NCBI GenBank assembly: GCA_937896105.1
Contig: CALBKR010000381.1
Span: 1 to 5,253, forward strand
Source: an uncultured Bacteroidales bacterium
GTDB lineage: Bacteria; Bacteroidota; Bacteroidia; Bacteroidales; Bacteroidaceae
DNA: 5,253 nt
Direction: 5' to 3'
Positions 1-5,253 of the stretch are shown here, one piece after another. The position numbers and the translations under genes are program-made. The notes beneath the pieces are model-generated. The model was given only the letters and a program-made list of their open reading frames with translations, did no database searches and was not told the origin of the DNA. How positions within the stretch are numbered: position 1 is the first letter of the stretch; every line of letters starts with the position of its first letter.

Positions 1-917
1 CCGAGCTGTGGGACAGGCTTGTCGACGAAAGCCGCAACGGCACATTCCTGCACAAGCGCGGGTATATGGACTACCACGCCGACCGCTTTACCGACCACTC
101 ACTTATCATCTGCCGCGACGGAGCCCCCATAGTACTGCTGCCGGCACACATAAAGAATGAAGACTTCTGCTCGCATAACGGGCTGACATACGGCGGTTTG
201 CTTCTACCCGACAGCGTAACAGCCGAAGAGGTTCTCGGAATATTCTCGGCTATAAAGGAGTACATCCTGTCAAACACGCAAGCCACAAGGCTTATCTACA
301 AGCCCACGCCGCACATCTATCACAGCTACCCATGCGAGGAGGATTTATATGCCCTGTTCCGCAACGGTGCGGCACTTGCAGAACGCAAGATTTCATCGGC
401 AATACCATTGAAAGCGCCACTGCCGATAAGCGGCCGGCGCAAGCTCACCGATGCAATGAAAAGCCGCCTTAAAATTGTGGAAGACGGCGACCTGAATATT
501 TTTTGGGAGATACTACAGAGCAGGCTCCAGAGCAAATATGGGGTCAACCCGGTACACAGCATCACTGAGATTGAGTTGCTGAAGAGCCGCTTCCCCGACA
601 ACATAAGACTCTTCTGCATCACCGGCAACGACGGCACGCTGCTTGGCGGCACACTGCTCTTCGTGACCGACAAGGTGGTGCATATGCAATACAGTGCCAC
701 AACCGACGAAGGACGGCGCGTGAGCGCGCTCGACCACCTTTATGAGCATATAATAAAAGACTGTTTCGCCGACAAGGAGTATTTCGATTTCGGCATATCG
801 GTAGAGGAGGGCGGGCGCTACCTCAACAGCGGACTAATAGCCTACAAGGAGAGACTCGGTGGACGCGCTGTTGTATATGACACATATATAATGGATTTAA
901 AAAAGAGAGAAGAATGA
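1..917 (+). CDS. GNAT/FemAB-type N-acyltransferase of a polysaccharide cluster, 5'-truncated
   Basis: The reading frame is open from base 3 and enters from outside the window. The residues before the first in-frame ATG (position 66) read [20 protein letters not shown], which is typical N-terminal sequence of Bacteroidetes GNAT/FemAB-like proteins of O-antigen and capsule loci, so ATG 66 is internal and only roughly ten residues are probably missing. Visible family motifs are [13 protein letters not shown] just after position 66, LTYGG near 181-197, and a C-terminal GNAT-like half with LLGGTLLF and [18 protein letters not shown] followed by KERLGGR. No signal peptide or membrane segment is seen. 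Such proteins are expected to be cytoplasmic acyl-CoA-dependent transferases. The stop overlaps the next gene by 4 bp (ATGA at 914-917), implying translational coupling with a sugar aminotransferase. Acylation of that enzyme's amino-sugar product is my inference; the true acceptor is unknown. Confidence 0.82.
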   Translation, partial: ELWDRLVDESRNGTFLHKRGYMDYHADRFTDHSLIICRDGAPIVLLPAHIKNEDFCSHNGLTYGGLLLPDSVTAEEVLGIFSAIKEYILSNTQATRLIYKPTPHIYHSYPCEEDLYALFRNGAALAERKISSAIPLKAPLPISGRRKLTDAMKSRLKIVEDGDLNIFWEILQSRLQSKYGVNPVHSITEIELLKSRFPDNIRLFCITGNDGTLLGGTLLFVTDKVVHMQYSATTDEGRRVSALDHLYEHIIKDCFADKEYFDFGISVEEGGRYLNSGLIAYKERLGGRAVVYDTYIMDLKKREE

Positions 918-2017
918 TAAAATACTGCGACCACAAGGATATAAACAACGCATACGAGCCACAGCTGTCGCAGGCACTGGCCGAGTGTGCAAAGTCGGGA
1001 TGGTATATCCGCGGTGAGCAGGTCGCACGCTTTGAGAAGGCATTTGCCGACTACTGCGGTTGCAGATACTGCATAGGCACAGGAAACGGGCTCGACGCGC
1101 TCAGGGTTATACTCAGCGCCTACCGCGAGATGGGCATAATGGAGCCTGGCGACGAGGTCATAGTGCCGGCAAACACCTTTATCGCATCGATTCTGGCAAT
1201 CATTGAGGCCGGGCTGAAACCCGTACTTTGCGAGCCGTTTGCCACGACCTGCAATATCGACACCACAAGGATTGAGAGCCTCATCACAGAGCGCACACGA
1301 GCCATAATGCCGGTACATCTCTATGGGCTTGTTGCCGATATGGAGCCTATAAATGAAATTGCAAAGAGATACTCGCTTAAGGTTATCGAGGATGCTGCTC
1401 AGGCGCACGGAGCCAAGTATAATGGCAGGCGTGCAGGAAGCCTTGGCGATGCGGCCGGCTTCAGTTTTTACCCCGGCAAGAACTTGGGTGCACTTGGCGA
1501 CGGTGGAGCGATAACGACTGATGACGGCACACTGGCCGATGTTGCCCGAGCCATAGCCAACTATGGTTCCAGGGAGCGATATATAAACGAATACAAAGGT
1601 ATCAACAGCCGCCTCGATGAGTTGCAGGCTGCCGTTCTGAACACAAAACTGCCACACCTTGACAGCGACAACGAGAAACGCCGTGCAATTGCAGGGCGCT
1701 ACATTGACGAAATAAGGAACCCATACGTTACACTTCCGCCTCTTTCAGTTGCAGAGAGCCACGTGTACCACATCTTCGCAGTGATGACACCGTGGCGTTC
1801 GCTTCTGCAGGAACACCTGAAGAACGAAGGCATAGGGACACTCGTCCACTACCCCATTCCACCTCACAGGCAACAGGCTTTACGCGAATACTCGCACCTG
1901 CAGTTGCCTATCACCGAGCGCATACACAACGAGGAGTTGAGCCTGCCTTGCAACCCGGCATTGAGTGACGGAGATGTATCGCACATAATCGCTGCGGTAA
2001 ACAGTTTCACGCCATAA
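914..2017 (+). CDS. DegT/DnrJ/EryC1/StrS sugar aminotransferase, FdtB/QdtB-like
   Basis: This is a complete 367-residue PLP-dependent fold-type I aminotransferase, the usual length for the family. Family landmarks are all present: the cofactor phosphate-binding GTGNGLDAL (residues 55-63), [14 protein letters not shown] (79-92), [11 protein letters not shown] (157-167) with D160 expected to contact the PLP ring nitrogen, [16 protein letters not shown] (184-199) with K189 as the predicted Schiff-base lysine, [10 protein letters not shown] (231-240), and LVHYPIPPH (310-318). The overall wording, notably [14 protein letters not shown] and the long spacing after GLDAL, resembles enzymes converting dTDP-3-keto-6-deoxyhexoses to 3-amino sugars (FdtB/QdtB, making Fuc3N or Qui3N donors) with glutamate as amino donor. 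The exact sugar cannot be read from sequence alone. The ATG overlaps the upstream acyltransferase stop and follows a purine-rich stretch (about 900-913). Transcription likely starts upstream of the window. Confidence 0.92.
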   Translation: MIKYCDHKDINNAYEPQLSQALAECAKSGWYIRGEQVARFEKAFADYCGCRYCIGTGNGLDALRVILSAYREMGIMEPGDEVIVPANTFIASILAIIEAGLKPVLCEPFATTCNIDTTRIESLITERTRAIMPVHLYGLVADMEPINEIAKRYSLKVIEDAAQAHGAKYNGRRAGSLGDAAGFSFYPGKNLGALGDGGAITTDDGTLADVARAIANYGSRERYINEYKGINSRLDELQAAVLNTKLPHLDSDNEKRRAIAGRYIDEIRNPYVTLPPLSVAESHVYHIFAVMTPWRSLLQEHLKNEGIGTLVHYPIPPHRQQALREYSHLQLPITERIHNEELSLPCNPALSDGDVSHIIAAVNSFTP

Positions 2018-2096
2018 CAGGCAATGCCACGCGAAGATAACTGACTGGCACGCGAAAGGCACTCGACAGCCACTACAACACAAAACAATGATTTTA

Positions 2097-2128
2097 TTTG
2101 GCATTTACGCCCAAATGCACTATCTTTG
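2097..2128 (+). promoter_or_regulatory. Bacteroidetes-type promoter of tRNA-Gln
   Basis: TTTG at 2097-2100 is followed by a 20-nt spacer and TATCTTTG at 2121-2128, matching the Bacteroidetes primary sigma factor consensus (TTTG at -33, TAnnTTTG at -7). Transcription should begin around 2133-2137, leaving a leader of roughly 25 nt before the tRNA. Within the spacer lies a small inverted repeat, GCATTT (2101-2106) with AAATGC (2113-2118); nothing shows that it is functional. Confidence 0.85.
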
Positions 2129-2159
2129 CATCGCTCTTCAAAAGAGGGCGCATAAGGAT

Positions 2160-2230
2160 TGTCCTATGGTGTAATGGTAGCACAACAGGTTTTGGTTCTG
2201 TTTGTCCTGGTTCGAATCCGGGTAGGACAA
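2160..2230 (+). tRNA. tRNA-Gln, anticodon UUG
   Basis: The 71-nt sequence folds into a complete cloverleaf. The acceptor stem TGTCCTA (2160-2166) pairs fully with TAGGACA (2223-2229), with discriminator A at 2230. The D stem is GTG/CAC. The anticodon stem ACAGG (2185-2189) pairs with TCTGT (2197-2201) around loop TTTTGGT, placing anticodon TTG at 2192-2194. The T arm is CCTGG-TTCGAAT-CCGGG. The unusual weak first pair U1-A72 is characteristic of glutamine tRNAs and fits the identity. CCA is not encoded (the next bases are CAA), so it must be added after transcription. Confidence 0.97.
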
Positions 2231-2266
2231 CAAAAAAAGTCAGCTTATAGCTGACTTTTTTTGTTG
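2228..2266. terminator. Bidirectional intrinsic terminator between tRNA-Gln and the lipoprotein array
   Basis: A perfect 17-bp inverted repeat (2228-2244 with 2250-2266) surrounds the 5-nt loop TTATA. The core GTCAGC/GCTGAC is flanked by seven A on the left and seven T on the right, so either strand yields a hairpin followed by a U tract. It starts at the 3' end of the tRNA and lies 13 bp beyond the stop of the last minus-strand lipoprotein gene. It can therefore end both converging transcripts. The left arm overlaps the last three bases of the tRNA, so termination and 3' processing probably overlap. Confidence 0.9.
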
Positions 2267-2279
2267 GTATGAGAGCGGA

Positions 2280-2798
2280 TTAGTAAGAGGCATCTTCCAT
2301 TTTCTCCATTACTTTCATAAGCCTCTCCTGTTGTTCATCATTAAATTCAAGAGTCATAACCTCCTGAATAATGTTTCCGAAACGCTCTAAAGCAGGTTGT
2401 ACAGCTGCAGATTCTGTTGGAAACTTCTCCATCATCTCCTCATCAGAGTATTGCCCAAAGATAGCCTCAAGTTGCTTACCATATTTTTTATAGAAAGCAA
2501 TCATATTGTCACCGTGCTTATCCAATGCATCTATAACCTGGTCTGCAGTTTTAGCATTCTCAAGATTATCGGAAGTCGTATTCAGCATTTCAACGGTCAT
2601 CATAATCAAATCACCCGGAGTTTTTACATCACCGGCCTGTGCCTGGACACCCTGTGGATTATCATTCTGCCCTGCATTGTCATTCTGCTCAGTGTTGTTA
2701 CCTGTGTTATCACCAGCGTTGTTACCGCCATTCTTCTTGTCTCCACCGCAGCTTGCCATAACGCAAACTGCCATCAAGGTAATGAATAATCTTTTCAT
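2280..2798 (-). CDS. Small lipoprotein, fourth gene of a paralogous array
   Basis: This 172-residue protein begins MKRLFITLMAVCVMASCGGD: a short charged N-terminus, a hydrophobic core and a lipobox ending at C17, so a lipid-anchored, exported protein is predicted. Residues 21-60 form an Asn/Gly/Asp/Gln-rich low-complexity linker (for example NNTEQNDNAGQNDN). Residues 61-172 look mostly helical and charged and carry EFNDEQQERLMKV (151-163), the C-terminal motif shared with the three upstream paralogs. The start lies 15 bp after the preceding gene's stop, with AGGGA a few bases upstream of the ATG (about 2803-2807 on the complement), the clearest Shine-Dalgarno-like site in the array. The first 176 bp are nearly identical to the preceding gene, whereas the rest is much less alike. 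Function is unknown to me. A surface or periplasmic role follows only from the signal peptide. Confidence 0.85.
   Translation of the reverse strand: MKRLFITLMAVCVMASCGGDKKNGGNNAGDNTGNNTEQNDNAGQNDNPQGVQAQAGDVKTPGDLIMMTVEMLNTTSDNLENAKTADQVIDALDKHGDNMIAFYKKYGKQLEAIFGQYSDEEMMEKFPTESAAVQPALERFGNIIQEVMTLEFNDEQQERLMKVMEKMEDASY
2623..2798 (-). repeat. 5' module repeat, copy in the fourth lipoprotein gene
   Basis: These 176 bp encode residues 1 to about 59 (signal peptide and linker). They align without gaps to 3142-3317, displaced by 519 bp, with 10 mismatches by my count (about 94% identity). The interval 2716-2777 is identical over 62 bp to 3235-3296. Similarity falls sharply on the gene-body side. 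Confidence 0.9.
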
Positions 2799-2813
2799 GG
2801 CAATCCCTAATTC

Positions 2814-3317
2814 TTACATATTACCCATTGCAGCCTGGATTCTCTCCTCCTGCTCAGGAGTAAGTTCATATTTCTCGGCAGCAACCATCATTGAATTAAA
2901 GAATTTCTCCTGAGCCGAAACAAGAGCCTCAAAAGCCTCAGGATACTTCTTCATAGCCTCTTCTTGAGTAATTTCCTCATTAGGATTGATTATATCGGCA
3001 TATTTTGTTTCAACCTCTTTTGCATTAGCTGCAAATTTAACCATTGCCGTTACAAGTTCATCACCCGAAGTTACCCTATCCAACTCAGCTGAAGCCGAGT
3101 TCATAACATCTGCCATCACCATAAGCACATCACCCTGAGTCTTTACATCACCGGCCTGTGCCTGGACACCCTGTGAATTATCATTCTGCCCTGCGTTGTC
3201 ATTCTGCTCAGTATTGTTACCTGTGTTGTCACTTGCGTTGTTACCGCCATTCTTCTTGTCTCCACCGCAGCTTGCCATAACGCAAACTGCCATCAAAGCA
3301 ATAAATAATTTTTTCAT
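2814..3317 (-). CDS. Small lipoprotein, third gene of a paralogous array
   Basis: This 167-residue protein starts MKKLFIALMAVCVMASCGGD with predicted lipidation at C17, then an Asn/Gly-rich linker (residues 21-60) almost the same as in the following gene. The body (61-167) has QGDVLMVMADVMNSAS, a central charged stretch ANAKEVETKYADII (97-110) and a C-terminal YELTPEQEERIQAAM (150-164). LTPEQ is superficially like the LTxxQ motif of Spy/CpxP periplasmic proteins, but nothing else supports membership of that family. The 105-bp gap upstream (3318-3422) contains no TTTG/TAnnTTTG pair that I can find, so read-through from the array promoter is likely. The ATG follows an A/T-rich leader without a clear Shine-Dalgarno site, common in Bacteroidetes. 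Specific function is not recognised. Confidence 0.85.
   Translation of the reverse strand: MKKLFIALMAVCVMASCGGDKKNGGNNASDNTGNNTEQNDNAGQNDNSQGVQAQAGDVKTQGDVLMVMADVMNSASAELDRVTSGDELVTAMVKFAANAKEVETKYADIINPNEEITQEEAMKKYPEAFEALVSAQEKFFNSMMVAAEKYELTPEQEERIQAAMGNM
3142..3317 (-). repeat. 5' module repeat, copy in the third lipoprotein gene
   Basis: This is the partner of 2623-2798, in the same orientation. A shorter, less perfect version covering only the signal peptide is visible at about 3778-3833 in the second gene, and a clearly degenerate one at about 4275-4330 in the first gene. Confidence 0.9.
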
Positions 3318-3422
3318 AATTATTTGTTTTAATAATATAACTTCACTTCATTTCACAACCGGCATATTAATGATTTTATTATAATAGTCCTGCTTCGTCA
3401 TTTTCAATTAAAGGTTGCACTT

Positions 3423-3833
3423 TTACATATCCCCTAGTTTATTAGTAACCTTTAAAACCCTCGTTTGCTGCTCATCGCTGAATTCAAGATTATAGTCGGC
3501 TTGGCGCGATAAATATTCTATTTCTTCCATAAGATTGGCAAAATTATCAAGCTTAGGAATACACTTTTCTTTCTCTTCATCAGTCATATTAGATATCACA
3601 TCTTGATATTTCTCTTTTATATCAAGCATTTCTGATACAAAATTTTCAAACGCGCGCACAAAAGCCTCTGAATTACCCGTGTCATACGACTTCTGGATAT
3701 TTGCTTTAAAGGTGGTTGCTACAGCAATCATATTGTCAACAACTGCAACCGGTGATTTTTTACCACTGCCACCATCACCACCGCAACTTGCCATAACGCA
3801 AACTGCCATCAAGGCCAAAAATAATTTTTTCAT
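3423..3833 (-). CDS. Small lipoprotein, second gene of a paralogous array
   Basis: I place the start at 3833, giving 136 residues from MKKLFLALMAVCVMASCGGD, because this matches the first residues of all three paralogs and puts lipidated cysteine at residue 17. An in-frame ATG at 3875 would add 14 residues (MRVSDIITQLKSKI) before the signal peptide and is less likely. The long Asn-rich linker of the two following genes is absent; a short GGSGKKS takes its place. The body aligns with the others through FENFVSEMLDIKEKY (62-76) and the C-terminal LEFSDEQQTRVLKV (116-129). It lies 59 bp after the first gene of the array, with no separate promoter visible. Product function is unknown. It is predicted to be a membrane-anchored, mainly helical exported protein. 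Confidence 0.83.
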   Translation of the reverse strand: MKKLFLALMAVCVMASCGGDGGSGKKSPVAVVDNMIAVATTFKANIQKSYDTGNSEAFVRAFENFVSEMLDIKEKYQDVISNMTDEEKEKCIPKLDNFANLMEEIEYLSRQADYNLEFSDEQQTRVLKVTNKLGDM

Positions 3834-3892
3834 AATCTTAGATTTTAATTGTGTTATAATATCACTAACTCTCATTCGCTAAACTGCAATAA

Positions 3893-4330
3893 TTATTGAG
3901 GCACACTATTGTACATATTTTGAAGCACCTGAATAAATCTTTCTTCCTGTTGAGGAGTAAATTTAACTCGACTACCTTTCTCATTAAGGGTTACACGCAA
4001 TCTTTCGGTTGATGCAGCATATTTATGCCCCTCCGATTCATACGAGTCCATATTTGTCGAAGAAACATTCAAGCCTGAGACCTTGCTTTGAATCTTAACC
4101 ATATTAGCCGCCAATTCCTCAACAGCACTGATGATTTCATCTGCATTTTTAGCCTTGTCAACTCTATCAGAGCACCTGTCTTGAATAGCTACTACTGCTA
4201 AAAGGAAATCGCCTGGATTTTCTATATTTTCTATTGCAGCCCGAACCGAAGTTGAAGCAGTGCTCTTGCTGTCACCGCCGCAACTAACCAACGCACATAC
4301 TGCCATCAAGACGACAAAAAGATTTTTCAT
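3893..4330 (-). CDS. Small lipoprotein, first and most divergent gene of a paralogous array
   Basis: This 145-residue protein begins MKNLFVVLMAVCALVSCGGD, a lipoprotein signal peptide with a canonical lipobox L-V-S-C ending at C17. A short Ser/Thr-rich spacer (21-29) is followed by a predicted helical domain with NPGDFLLAVVAI (38-49; compare TPGDLIMM in the fourth gene), AKNADEIISAVEELAANM (60-77; compare AKTADQVIDAL in the fourth) and the C-terminal KFTPQQEERFIQVLQNM (123-139). It is therefore homologous to the three downstream genes but is the least similar in its signal-peptide DNA. It is the promoter-proximal gene of the array, with a leader of about 20-25 nt. No known functional family was recognised. 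Confidence 0.84.
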   Translation of the reverse strand: MKNLFVVLMAVCALVSCGGDSKSTASTSVRAAIENIENPGDFLLAVVAIQDRCSDRVDKAKNADEIISAVEELAANMVKIQSKVSGLNVSSTNMDSYESEGHKYAASTERLRVTLNEKGSRVKFTPQQEERFIQVLQNMYNSVPQ

Positions 4331-4357
4331 AACTGTTTATTTAATAAATTAACTTTA

Positions 4358-4388
4358 CAAATATAGCGTTTATACGGGATAATTCAAA
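4358..4388 (-). promoter_or_regulatory. Bacteroidetes-type promoter of the lipoprotein array
   Basis: On the minus strand TTTG (4388-4385), a 19-nt spacer and TATATTTG (4365-4358) match the Bacteroidetes -33/-7 consensus. The ATG of the first lipoprotein gene is 27 bp beyond the -7 box. The -33 box lies inside the end of the open frame of the recJ fragment. If the promoter is native, the foreign sequence begins at or above about 4389 and the last RecJ-frame residues (NLNYPV) are not truly RecJ. Confidence 0.75.
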
Positions 4389-4819
4389 TTTTCATCTGTA
4401 ATATTTTCTTCTATTTCTTCTCCAAGACAGAATTTTTCATAATCCTGCTCTGCAGAAATAACTATATCATCACTGAAGCTACTCAGCTTAATATCTCTTA
4501 TCTGAACATTGACCTTAATTTTACCCATATATTCATTTTCTGAAAGCTTTACCGCAAGGTCTACCTTATCACCTATAGCGTACGGAAAATCTTCTGCTGT
4601 TGCAGAAAAGAGAATTGCAGAAATACTGCATCCGTTTTTGCGGACTGTAAGACGAAGATGCTTTCCGTTGCTAACAGGCTGAATTGACGCAATCTCCATA
4701 CCGTAAAGACCGAATAAGGGTTGTGGATTTTCCGCGCCGAAGGGCTCTAAAATCTTAATAGCAGATAAAATTTCCGTATTGATTGATGCGGGATTCAATT
4801 TAGTAAGTTTAGCAACCAA
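4370..4819 (-). CDS. recJ: RecJ single-strand DNA exonuclease, C-terminal fragment (clostridial type)
   Basis: The 149-residue open frame covers only the C-terminal OB-type domain of RecJ, the 5'-3' single-strand exonuclease of recombination and mismatch repair. Recognisable are INTEILSAIKILEPFG (13-27), GAENPQPLFG (28-37), the nucleic-acid-binding NGKHLRLTV (51-59), ISAILFSA (66-73) and VNVQIRDIKL (103-112). The DHH and DHHA1 catalytic parts (more than 400 residues) are missing, so the piece cannot act as a nuclease. The frame begins after a stop at 4820-4822 with only a TTG as possible start, and its first ~12 residues lie over sequence that reads as CapA on the other strand, so recJ proper ends near 4776-4790. 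The wording LEPFGAENPQP is clostridial rather than Bacteroidales in style. The natural C-terminus may also be lost near 4373-4420. I regard it as foreign sequence in a chimeric contig. Confidence 0.8.
   Translation of the reverse strand: MVAKLTKLNPASINTEILSAIKILEPFGAENPQPLFGLYGMEIASIQPVSNGKHLRLTVRKNGCSISAILFSATAEDFPYAIGDKVDLAVKLSENEYMGKIKVNVQIRDIKLSSFSDDIVISAEQDYEKFCLGEEIEENITDENLNYPV
4373..4420. other. Probable chimeric junction 1 (Bacteroidales / clostridial recJ)
   Basis: Right of this interval the minus strand reads as RecJ C-terminal domain. Left of it are a Bacteroidetes promoter and lipoprotein genes. RecJ similarity is clear to about YEKFCLGE (residues 127-134, around 4418-4441) and fades afterwards, so the breakpoint cannot be placed more exactly. 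Confidence 0.5.
4776..4790. other. Probable chimeric junction 2 (recJ / capA, head to head)
   Basis: On the minus strand RecJ similarity runs up to INTEIL (4783 downward). On the plus strand CapA similarity begins at LIDAGFN (4779 upward). Two unrelated conserved domains on opposite strands each lose their 5' part within the same ~15 bp, which indicates a join rather than natural gene overlap. Confidence 0.7.
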
Positions 4820-5253
4820 TCATACCGTAGATAAAGGAAAAACAGCTGTCTTAAAATCTCGTGAATATTGGAATAATCAAGAAGGCGTTCATGCCGTAGG
4901 AAGCTATAGTTCTGAAGAAGAAAAACAATCACTAGAGACCAAAGTACTTGAAATCAATAATATAAAGTATGCTATGTTAAATTACACTTATGGAACTAAC
5001 GGAATGCCTGTAGCTAATAATTATTTAGTTAATGTTTGGCCAACAAATCTAGATTTAAATATTGTTGAATCAGATACTAAATATCAAGCATACAAAGATG
5101 TAGTTAAACAAGAAATTGCTGCCATTCGTGATAAAGTAGATGTTCTAATAGTAGCTATGCACTGGGGAGTAGAATATACACATACTCCAACAGCTTATCA
5201 ATTAGATATGGCCCAGTTTCTAGCGGACAGCCACGTAGACATTATAATTGGTA
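4779..5253 (+). CDS. CapA/PgsA family protein (poly-gamma-glutamate capsule type), internal fragment
   Basis: The frame runs to the window edge without a stop and is open back to 4707 (stop TAA at 4704-4706), but CapA-like sequence starts only near 4779. It reads LIDAGFNLVSLATNHTVDKG (4779-4838), matching the family's aGFdvvslANNHtlDyG motif, then GSYSSEEE, INNIKYAMLNYTYGTNG, and VLIVAMHWGVEY (about 5142-5177) with the conserved H-W-G-x-E, and finally DIIIG at the edge, where the HPHV motif would follow. These are landmarks of the PGA_cap metallophosphoesterase-like domain, found in capsule-associated and other cell-envelope proteins of Firmicutes. No start codon fits: the N-terminal third, where a membrane anchor would be, is absent. 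Codons are strongly A/T-ending (tta, aat, gaa, aaa), unlike the left half of the window, suggesting a low-GC Firmicute or Mollicutes-like source. Confidence 0.85.
   Translation, partial: MIDAGFNLVSLATNHTVDKGKTAVLKSREYWNNQEGVHAVGSYSSEEEKQSLETKVLEINNIKYAMLNYTYGTNGMPVANNYLVNVWPTNLDLNIVESDTKYQAYKDVVKQEIAAIRDKVDVLIVAMHWGVEYTHTPTAYQLDMAQFLADSHVDIIIG

Noticed and set aside
326..749. Minus-strand open frames opposite the acyltransferase gene
   Set aside because: They overlap a clearly conserved GNAT/FemAB-type protein and have no plausible motif of their own.
842..1657. Long minus-strand open frame (271 codons) opposite the aminotransferase gene
   Set aside because: The plus strand here encodes all conserved aminotransferase motifs. 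The antisense frame shows no recognisable domain and is a by-product of GC-rich codon use.
2018..2096. Possible terminator or direct repeat after the aminotransferase gene (CACGCGAA at 2028-2035 and 2049-2056)
   Set aside because: Two 8-bp copies are too short to call a repeat element, and no hairpin followed by a T tract is present.
2397..2913. Plus-strand open frames with hydrophobic stretches across the lipoprotein genes
   Set aside because: They are complements of the Asn/Gly-rich linker and signal peptides. The similar stretch recurs at 3196-3384 only because the 5' module is duplicated.
3318..3422. Separate promoter for the third lipoprotein gene
   Set aside because: The AT-rich gap contains no TTTG plus TAnnTTTG pair at suitable spacing on the minus strand.
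3831..3875. Upstream in-frame start at 3875 for the second lipoprotein
   Set aside because: It would put 14 polar and charged residues before the signal peptide, and all three paralogs begin at the MKxLF position.
4370..5253. A genuine recJ-capA locus or mobile island carrying both
   Set aside because: Both genes are truncated at the same point and apparently come from different Firmicutes. No transposase, integrase or terminal repeats are present, so a chimera is simpler.
1..5253. CRISPR array, riboswitch, insertion sequence or phage genes
   Set aside because: No regularly spaced repeats, conserved riboswitch core, transposase or phage structural motif was found on either strand.

Overview
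The window reads as three unlike pieces. Positions 1 to about 4372 look like one Bacteroidales-type chromosome segment. Two promoters match the Bacteroidetes form (TTTG, 19-20 nt spacer, TAnnTTTG), several start sites have A-rich leaders rather than strong Shine-Dalgarno sites, and lipoproteins have short MKKLF...SCGG signal peptides. The last ~880 bases appear to come from two other, Firmicutes-like sources: a clostridial-type recJ fragment, then a more AT-rich capA fragment.

Left part (1-2017, + strand, GC-richer): two overlapping genes from the end of a surface-polysaccharide sugar operon. The first is a GNAT/FemAB-type acyltransferase whose 5' end lies outside the window. The second is a PLP-dependent DegT/DnrJ/EryC1/StrS sugar aminotransferase, closest by motif to the FdtB/QdtB 3-keto-sugar transaminases. 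A plausible job for the pair is to make an amino sugar and N-acylate it for O-antigen or capsule; that link is inferred.

Middle (2018-2266): a short intergenic stretch, a textbook Bacteroidetes promoter, a tRNA-Gln(UUG) gene and a perfect 17-bp hairpin with A/T tracts. The hairpin lies between converging transcription units and can terminate both.

Right-middle (2280-4388, - strand, AT-richer): a tandem array of four small paralogous lipoproteins, read from 4330 down to 2280 and probably one operon from a promoter at 4388-4358. All share a lipoprotein signal peptide and a C-terminal F-T/S/N-x-E/Q-Q-x-x-R motif, but their middle regions diverge strongly. The last two share a nearly identical 176-bp 5' segment (10 mismatches) encoding the signal peptide and an Asn/Gly/Asp-rich linker. 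I do not recognise a named function for the family.

Right end (about 4373-5253): a minus-strand fragment of the RecJ C-terminal domain abuts, near 4776-4790, a plus-strand internal fragment of a CapA/PgsA-type protein. Neither has its beginning. This is best explained as a chimeric contig end (assembly, ligation or amplification artefact) rather than a real locus, so gene neighbourhood should not be interpreted across 4373-5253.
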